Positions 1 to 6,700 of a stretch of 7,582 nt of DNA are shown here, in pieces; within the stretch, counting starts at the first letter, position 1; the number at the start of each line of letters is the position of its first letter. The translations under genes and the position numbers were made by a program. Source of the stretch: CALDSL01 sp039810245. GTDB taxonomy: Bacteria; Chloroflexota; Anaerolineae; Anaerolineales; Anaerolineaceae. The stretch lies in assembly GCA_039810245.1 (NCBI GenBank), contig JBDHWQ010000049.1, positions 1 through 7,582 on the forward strand, read 5' to 3'. The notes beneath the pieces were generated by a model. The model was given only the letters and a program-made list of their open reading frames with translations, did not search any database and was not told the origin of the DNA.

Positions 1-441
1 CACGGCCGGCTCCCAAAGTACCAGGCCATCGACGTCATCGCGCGTGCTGGCCACCTGGGCGGCCAGCGTTGCTCCCAACCGCAGCCCGGCCAGGTAAACG
101 CTTTCCACGCGCGCGCGGCGCTTGAGCTCCTGGATGGCGGCGCGCACATCGGCCTGCCATTGGGCCAGCGTTCCGCCTTCGTCCGCACCAGCAGAATCTC
201 CGGAGCCAAAGTAATCAAAACGCAGCACCGGAAAGCCCTGGCGCGCCAGGCGCGCGGCAAGCTGCAGCATGGCGCGGTGCGCGCGCACGTACTCCTGGCC
301 CCAGGGGTTGCACAGCAACACACCGCTTTCCAGCTCCTGGCCGGGCAGCGGGGCATGATAGACGCCATAAAGCTGCTTTCCAGGCGGGCCAAATGTCAGC
401 GGGGTGACGCGTAACTGGATTGTGTTTTCTGTGCTGCTCAT
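1..441 (-). CDS. Alpha/beta-hydrolase-fold protein, N-terminal 147 residues, 3' end beyond the window
   Basis: The frame opens at ATG 441-439, overlaps the NRPS stop as ATGA, and stays open through 147 codons to the left edge. It looks like an alpha/beta hydrolase of the S33 serine aminopeptidase / exosortase-A-associated hydrolase type (from memory). Seen: a strand followed by LLCNPWGQEYVRAHRA (42-57), the FPVLRFDYFGSGDSAG block (70-85) that corresponds to the usual D-x-x-G-x-G-x-S turn, and LVLWEPAV (140-147) where the next core strand is expected. The nucleophile elbow, normally G-x-S-x-G, reads GLRLG (119-123), with Arg121 in the Ser position. It may therefore be a non-hydrolytic relative or use another mechanism. 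Position directly after an NRPS lacking a thioesterase makes a role in release, editing or product modification tempting, but the missing Ser argues against an ordinary type II thioesterase. No signal peptide is seen, so it is probably cytosolic. Any acid and His of a triad would lie outside the window. Gene call strong; function uncertain. Confidence 0.86.
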   Translation of the reverse strand, partial: MSSTENTIQLRVTPLTFGPPGKQLYGVYHAPLPGQELESGVLLCNPWGQEYVRAHRAMLQLAARLARQGFPVLRFDYFGSGDSAGADEGGTLAQWQADVRAAIQELKRRARVESVYLAGLRLGATLAAQVASTRDDVDGLVLWEPAV

Positions 442-3400
442 TGCACACCCTGGGATTGCAGCATCTCCAGCCGTGCGGCAAGCTGGCCCAGGTTCTCAAA
501 GCGCAAGAATGCCGGGTCGATCCGGTGGGCGAACTCGGCCTGCACGCGCGCTACCAGGCGCATCGCCAGCAGCGAGTGCCCGCCCAGATCGAAGAAGTTA
601 TCGAACAGGTTGATTTGCTCCACCTTGAGCAGGTCGCGCCAGATCTGCGCCAGTCGCTGTTCGATTTCAGTTACCGGTGGCTGCAGCTCGCGCTGGGCTT
701 CAGCGCCGCTGCGTTCTGGCGCGGGCAGCGCGCGGCGGTCCACTTTGCCGCTGGCTGTGATGGGGAATTCATCCAGCGTTACGAAGTAACTGGGGATCAT
801 ATAGGCCGGCAGCCGGTCTTTCAGGTAGGCGCGCAGATCGCGCACGGATGGCGCCGGGCCTTCGCGCGGCACGATATACGCGGCCAGGCGCTTTTCTCCC
901 CCGCTATCTTCGCGCACGGTCACTACCGCGCCCTGCACCCCCGGGTGCTGGCTCAGAACGGCTTCAATTTCACCCAGCTCGATGCGAAAACCGCGGATTT
1001 TCACCTGCGAATCATTGCGCCCCAGGTATTCCAGCAAGCCATCTGGCCGGTAGCGAACCAGGTCGCCGGTCTTGTACAGACGCGCATCCGGATCTGGATC
1101 AAACGGGTCATTGATAAAACGTTCGGCGGTCAGCTCGGGCCGGCCAAGGTAGCCCTTTCCAACCTGTGCTCCGCCGGTGTGCAGTTCACCCGTCACACCC
1201 ACCGGGACAGGCTGCAGGTGTGCATCCAGCGTGTATACGCGGGTGTTGCCCACCGGCTGGCCGAGGATGGCCATTTTCCCAGAGTATTCCGGGTCACAAA
1301 CCCAGTAGATGGTGTCGATGGTGGTTTCGGTGGGGCCATACAGGTTGACCAATTGCACCGGGTTGACGGCGCGCAGATCGCGAACCAGGGCCATGGTCAG
1401 CGCTTCGCCGCCCACGAACAGGTAGCGCAGGCTGGTGCATTTTTCAAACCCCGGTGTTTCCACCAGCAGTTGCAGCACGGAAGGAACCATCAGCATCTTC
1501 GTTACACGGTGCTGCTGGATCGCAGCCACCATGTACATGCCATCCTGCTCGCCGCCCGGATCGGCCAGCAGCAGCGTTCCGCCGTTGGCCAGGGGGACGT
1601 GCGCTTCCCATACCGATGCATCAAAGCTGAAAGAGGCCTTCTGCATCACCACATCATCCGGGCCGGTTGGGAAGGCTTGCTGCATCCAGGTGACCTGGCT
1701 GACAATCGCGCGGTGCGGGATCATCGATCCTTTCGGCTTGCCGGTGGAGCCGGATGTGTAAATGACATAGGCGAGCGATTCGGTCGAATCGCCGTGCGGC
1801 AGATTCTCCATGCTTTCGGCGGTGATGGCGCTCCAGTCTTCATCCACCACCACGGTCTGCGCGCTTGTTTCGGGCAGCCGGTCGCGCGTGGCAGCGTGCA
1901 CCAGGATCAACCCAATACCCGAATCGGTCACCATCCAGGCGATGCGGTCGGGTGGGTAGGCCGGGTCGACCGGCACGTAGGCAGCGCCGCTCTTGAGCAC
2001 GCCGAAAATGGAAATGATCATCTCCAGCGATCGGTCCATGCAGATGCCTACCAGCGCCCCGGGTCCCGCGCCGCGCCGGCGCAGGTGATTGGCAAGCTGG
2101 TTGGCGCGCGCATTTAGTTGCGCATAGGTGAGGGTGTCATCGCCGAAGATAACCGCCGTAGCAGCCGGTGTGCGCGCCGCCTGCGCTTCAAACAACTGGT
2201 GCAGGAACATATCACGCGGGAAGGGCATATCGGTGGCGTTCCATTCCACCAGCATTTTGTGGCGCTCATCTTCCGTAAGAATATGGAGCAGCGAAATTGA
2301 TGTTTCAGGCGCTGCCAGGATTTGCTCCACAAGGACACAAAATGACTGCTGTATCCTTTCAATCGTTTCGCGAAGAAATATATCTGTCTGGTAACGCAGG
2401 CTGCAGGAAAGTAATTCGCCAGTATCGATAATTTCCAAAACCAGCTCGAATTGACCTTCTTCCTGGGGGAAGAAGTACCGTTTCAATTGCAATCCCCCAA
2501 AATCGATTTTTTGGTCGCCGGTCTGCGCATTAATAAGACCGGATACTTCACGAGCTTTGGAGAGGGAATGCAGGTTGAAAACACACTGGAATACCTGTGA
2601 CCGGCTGGGATCTCGTTTCGTGGGAAGATCGTTTACCAGTTGAACAAATGGGTACGCCTGGTGCTTAAGAGCGTTCAATACCGTCTCGCGGTTTTGTTGA
2701 AGTACTTCCAGGAAAGTAGGTTCCCCTTCAATCCGCGATCGCATGACTACCGGGTTAATGAAATAACCCACGGTATGCTGAAAGCGCTCGTAGTCTCGTA
2801 GGGAAGTAGGTGTACCCACCAGAATATCATCCTGTCCCGTATAGCGATGCAGGAGTACCTGGAAAATAGAGAGCATCAGCGTATATAGCGTCACACCCTG
2901 ACGGGCAGCCAGAGCCTTTAACTGATGAGTCTGCTCGCTGGTAAGCGAGAAAGCGATGGTGTCTCCTCGTAGGTCAGGCAATTGTCGCCGCGGAAAATCA
3001 AATGGAAGGTTCAGTACGGGTAAATCTCCAGCGAGCTGCCGCTGCCAGTATGCTTTAAGCCGTTCCCCTTCCATGCTGGTCATCATATCGGCCTGGGACG
3101 CCGTCCATGCAGTATAAGGTTCTGGCTCAGGCGGCAGTTGCACAGGCTTGCCTTCACTCACTGCCTGCATTCCCAGGCGCAGGTCTTCCAACACGATCCA
3201 CAATGAGCCGGCATCAATTGCGATATGATGCGCGGTAATGAGGAACACGTGGTTATCGACAGCGCGGGAGAACAGTCGCCAACGTACCAACGGCCCGCTG
3301 TCCAGTTGAAAAGGCTGGTGATCGGCTTCAAGCACATGCTGGTACAGGTCTTCTTCCGTCCATGTGGATGCGTCTACCTGCACGAAGTCTGCTTCCTGGT

Positions 3401-3719
3401 AAGCGTAAATGTCCTGCATTAATATGTCATCTTGCAGCGTATATGTAGAACGCAAAGTGGCATGGCGGTTAATAATCGCCTGAATTACTTTTCGCATCCC
3501 ATCAACATTGACCGGGGAACAAATACGCGCGCTGAATGAAACATGGTATGCGTAACTATCCGGTGAAGCTTGCTGCGTAAGCCACAGAGCGCGCTGGCCA
3601 TCCGACGCGGGTGCAGCCGTCTTTTGCTGGCGAGCTTTTTCTTTCAATAACTCACCCAAAAGGGCACGTTTTTGCTCCGGGGTGAGGCTACCTGCTGGCT
3701 TTTCTGTCCGATCACTCAT
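438..3719 (-). CDS. Non-ribosomal peptide synthetase, single module C-A-PCP
   Basis: Complete 1093-residue one-module NRPS that would activate one amino acid as its adenylate, load it on its own carrier and condense it with the acyl chain from the upstream PKS ACP. Residues 1-38 are a short charged leader. C is about 39-480, starting SDGQRALWL, with active-site HHIAIDA (His165, Asp169). A is about 505-1000: VPVDPAYP (582-589), YTSGSTGKPKG (654-664), FSFDASVWE (697-705), NLYGPTETT (792-800), YKTGDL (882-887), KIRGFRIELGEIE (907-919) and SGKVDRRAL with Lys992. PCP is about 1015-1085, with DLGGHSL and Ser1049. The ten pocket residues aligned by eye to GrsA read D-A-W-M-F-G-L-I-D-K, closest in my memory to a glutamine-type code but not exact. 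There is no epimerase, methyltransferase, thioesterase or reductase, so release or further extension needs another protein. The ATG at 3719 is chosen because it overlaps the PKS stop as ATGA and has a good ribosome binding site. G+C steps sharply at the C-A linker. Function is certain at class level; the substrate is tentative. Confidence 0.97.
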   Translation of the reverse strand: MSDRTEKPAGSLTPEQKRALLGELLKEKARQQKTAAPASDGQRALWLTQQASPDSYAYHVSFSARICSPVNVDGMRKVIQAIINRHATLRSTYTLQDDILMQDIYAYQEADFVQVDASTWTEEDLYQHVLEADHQPFQLDSGPLVRWRLFSRAVDNHVFLITAHHIAIDAGSLWIVLEDLRLGMQAVSEGKPVQLPPEPEPYTAWTASQADMMTSMEGERLKAYWQRQLAGDLPVLNLPFDFPRRQLPDLRGDTIAFSLTSEQTHQLKALAARQGVTLYTLMLSIFQVLLHRYTGQDDILVGTPTSLRDYERFQHTVGYFINPVVMRSRIEGEPTFLEVLQQNRETVLNALKHQAYPFVQLVNDLPTKRDPSRSQVFQCVFNLHSLSKAREVSGLINAQTGDQKIDFGGLQLKRYFFPQEEGQFELVLEIIDTGELLSCSLRYQTDIFLRETIERIQQSFCVLVEQILAAPETSISLLHILTEDERHKMLVEWNATDMPFPRDMFLHQLFEAQAARTPAATAVIFGDDTLTYAQLNARANQLANHLRRRGAGPGALVGICMDRSLEMIISIFGVLKSGAAYVPVDPAYPPDRIAWMVTDSGIGLILVHAATRDRLPETSAQTVVVDEDWSAITAESMENLPHGDSTESLAYVIYTSGSTGKPKGSMIPHRAIVSQVTWMQQAFPTGPDDVVMQKASFSFDASVWEAHVPLANGGTLLLADPGGEQDGMYMVAAIQQHRVTKMLMVPSVLQLLVETPGFEKCTSLRYLFVGGEALTMALVRDLRAVNPVQLVNLYGPTETTIDTIYWVCDPEYSGKMAILGQPVGNTRVYTLDAHLQPVPVGVTGELHTGGAQVGKGYLGRPELTAERFINDPFDPDPDARLYKTGDLVRYRPDGLLEYLGRNDSQVKIRGFRIELGEIEAVLSQHPGVQGAVVTVREDSGGEKRLAAYIVPREGPAPSVRDLRAYLKDRLPAYMIPSYFVTLDEFPITASGKVDRRALPAPERSGAEAQRELQPPVTEIEQRLAQIWRDLLKVEQINLFDNFFDLGGHSLLAMRLVARVQAEFAHRIDPAFLRFENLGQLAARLEMLQSQGVQ
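448..451 (-). promoter_or_regulatory. Ribosome binding site of the hydrolase gene, inside the NRPS 3' end
   Basis: On the minus strand AGGG lies six bases before the ATG at 441, within the NRPS coding end. It is a weaker match than the site before the NRPS, but the spacing is right and the start overlaps the NRPS stop as ATGA, so coupled re-initiation is likely. Confidence 0.55.
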
Positions 3720-6700
3720 GTGACTTCCTTTCCATCCTGTAATGACTGTAAATAGCGGGCTACTTCCTCGTCGGAGAGGTCATCCAAATTCTCAAGCAAA
3801 TCTACCAGGTTATTTTCTTCTTTCGGCTCAGAAATTTGTGGCTCTGTTACAGGTGCTGGTGATGCATTCAGGCCGGGAAGCACTTCGTCGTGAATATACC
3901 TGACAATAGCATCAAGGGTTCGATATTCAAACGCCAGCGTAGATGGCATCGGATGGGCAAATGTGGCGCGCAGGCGGTTACTGAATTCTACCGCCATCAG
4001 AGAATCAAGGCCAAGATCCGTTAGAGGTTGGTGCACATCCACCTCTTGCGTTGATTTCAGCCCGAGCACGTTAGCCAATTGCTCGGCGACCAGTTTATGC
4101 AGCAAAGTGACCTGCTCATCGGGGCTGGCGGCCAGTAAAGTATGTATACGGCTTAGCTGGCTTGGCCCAACTGGTTGTGTTTCCGTGGCCGGTTGCCTCA
4201 CCAGGTTTTGCAACAGGGGCGGAATATCTCCACCAATCGAACGACTGAAAAGGTTCCATTGAATAGGCAGGACCGCGGCCTGGATAATATTCTGGGTTGC
4301 GAGCTGTTCCAGGATATTGATACCTTGCTCGGGACTGATCGTTTGAATGCCCATGGACTGCCAACGTTGAGCGTGCTGATCACCTATCCGGGCAGCCATG
4401 CCAATGTCGCTCCAGGCACCCCAGTCAATGCTTAATGCCGGTAAACAATGCGCTCGCCGGTAGTAGGCCAGCCCATCAAGGAAGGCGTTGGCAGCCGCAT
4501 AATTCGCCTGCCCGGCCGAGCCAAAGATGCCCGCTCCGGCGGCAAACAATATGAAGAAGTCCAGGTGCAAATGGCCTGTCAGCGCATGGAGGTTCCATGC
4601 CCCGGCAACTTTTGGGGCAAGCACATGCTCAAATCGGTTCCAATCCAGATGGGTGAGCATGGAATCATCCACGACACCTGCCGCGTGTACGATCCCACGC
4701 AACGGCGGAAGATCGCGTTCAATGCTGCTCAGCAACTCCTTGACAGAATGTGCGTCAGCGATATCCGCCTGATAGCAAATTACGCTCGTACCTGCTGCGC
4801 GGATCTGAGCGACGATCTCTTCCGACTCATCGGACAGCTTAGACCGGCCCACGAGCGCCAGCGCGCCTGCGCCGCCATTTGCCATTGCCAATGCAACTTC
4901 CAATCCCAGCCCGCGCGTGCCACCGGTAATCAGATAACTGGCTTTTCTGTCAAATGCCCAGGGCTGGTGGAAGTGCAGCGCAACTTTACCGATATGGCGC
5001 GCCTGAGCAATATGCCGGAAGGCATTGGCAGCATTGTTGTGTGAAAAAGCCTGGTTTGGCGGCGTTTCGAGATGGCCTTCATGCAACGCCAGCAGGATTT
5101 CACGCAGGGCGTCTTGCATCAGGGTGGGGTGGTTGTGCATCTCAACCGCCAGATCGTAAACATGATAATGTACATGAGGGAATTCGCGCGCTACGCGGTC
5201 TGCTGGCCAGATATTGCGCTTGCCGATTTCCAGGAAATGCCCACCGGATTTAAGCACCGCCAGGCTTTGTGAAATGAAATCACCACTAAGGGAGTTGAGC
5301 ACCGCATCAACACCTTTACCGCTGGTAATGCGAAGGATTTCACCGTCAAAGTTTGCATTACGCGAGTCAAACACGTGCTCGACACCGATCGAGTGCAGGT
5401 ATCTTCGTTTCATCGCGCTGCCGGCTGTGGCAAATATTTGCGCTCCGAGGCGCTGCGCCAAACGCACTGCTGCAAGCCCCACACCCCCGGTGGCCGCATG
5501 GATCAAAATGCTCTGTCCGGGCTGCAAGTTTGCCAGGTAATGGATGCCATACCATGCCGTCAGGAAGGCAGTGGGCACGGTAGCGGCTTCGGTAAAGGTC
5601 AACGATTGTGGCTTCTCGAACACAAGGTCTGCGCTGGTGATGACGTGCGAACGGAAGGTTCCAGCCGCCAGCGCAATGACGAAATCGCCGGGAAGGATGC
5701 CCTTTACCCCTTTGCCAATGCGGGTTACGACCCCGGAGCACTCGTTTCCCAGCGGAATCTTGTCGGGATACATCCCAAGCACATTGAGTACATCGCGGAA
5801 GTTGACGCCGCTGGCAAATACCTGCACCTCCACCTGCCCCGGGCCAGGGGCAGGTCGTTCTACCGGTTCAACGTTGACACCTTCCAACACGCCTTGTTCG
5901 TTAAGAACCAGGGCGTAAGCATCGCCTTCCAGGTTGGGTGTGTCTTCGTGTGTCTCTGAGGGTAACACCAACCGCGCCAGGCGAGCAGCCAGGCGTTGTC
6001 CATGCCGGAAAGCAATTTGATCTTCACCATCGGGTGCGAGAAGTTGAACGGCCACGTCTTCCAGCGATGTCTGGTGGGGAGCCGGTTCCAGATCGATTAG
6101 GCCGCCCCAAAGGTCGCGGTATTCCAGGGCGATACTGCGCGCCATGCCCCACAAGGCTGTCTGCGCTATGGAGATCGGCTGTAAGCCATCGCCCGCGGGC
6201 TGCGCGGAGCGTGTCAGGAACCATACGCGCGGTTTTTGGCGCGAGTTTTCCAATGCTTTCATCAATACAAGCGCGCTTTTGCATACCTGGCGCTGCGCCT
6301 CAAAAGGACGCTGGTCATCAGCATCCAGTGCACACAGGTGGAGAACGCCGCTGATATTGCTATTCTCCAAGAACAGGCTGGTGACATCACGCTCTTGAAT
6401 CTCATTGCTTGCCGGCATCACCAGGTCACACACTGCGCCATGTCGAGCCAATTCTTCGGCCAGCGCAGCGCCCAGTCCGCCCCTATCCGTCAGGATCACC
6501 CATCGCCCAGGACTGGCAGGACTGGCCTGAGGCGTATATGGACGCGGCAGCCATTCCACATGATACAACCACTGATCGATGCGTGCGTTGATAAACTGTT
6601 GCAGAACCTGGCGGTTGGTGCGGCGAACATGAAGCCCGGATAACGCAGCCCAGGGTTGGCCATCCTCGTCAAGCAAAGCCAGGTCAGCGGTGAGCATTTC

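Noticed and set aside
100..122. Alternating GC tract (ccacgcgcgcgcggcg and neighbours) as a possible structural or regulatory element
   Set aside because: It encodes the in-frame KRRARVES segment of the hydrolase and is explained by G+C-rich Arg/Ala codons.
215..499. Minus-strand open frame of 94 codons across the NRPS/hydrolase junction
   Set aside because: It is in a different frame from both genes. The frame starting at 441 shows hydrolase-fold motifs, a ribosome binding site and an ATGA overlap, so this is a shadow.
420..2117. Long plus-strand open frame (565 codons) opposite the NRPS A domain and PCP
   Set aside because: It is antisense to a region with every A-domain core motif in the minus frame. 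Its translation is rich in His, Gln, Arg and Val with no recognisable motif, as expected for a reverse-frame shadow in G+C-rich coding DNA.
3716..3719. Possible frameshift or split of one PKS-NRPS megasynthase at the junction
   Set aside because: The PKS ends with a docking-like tail and the NRPS starts with its own leader, RBS and ATG. This is a normal subunit boundary, not a broken fusion.
4448..5044. Plus-strand open frame of 198 codons opposite the KR and end of the ER
   Set aside because: It overlaps conserved ER and KR motifs on the minus strand, shows no family signature, and has no operon context on the plus strand.
5375..5959. Plus-strand open frame of 194 codons opposite the ER
   Set aside because: Antisense to the ER core, including the NADPH-binding GGVG motif; no recognisable protein signature.
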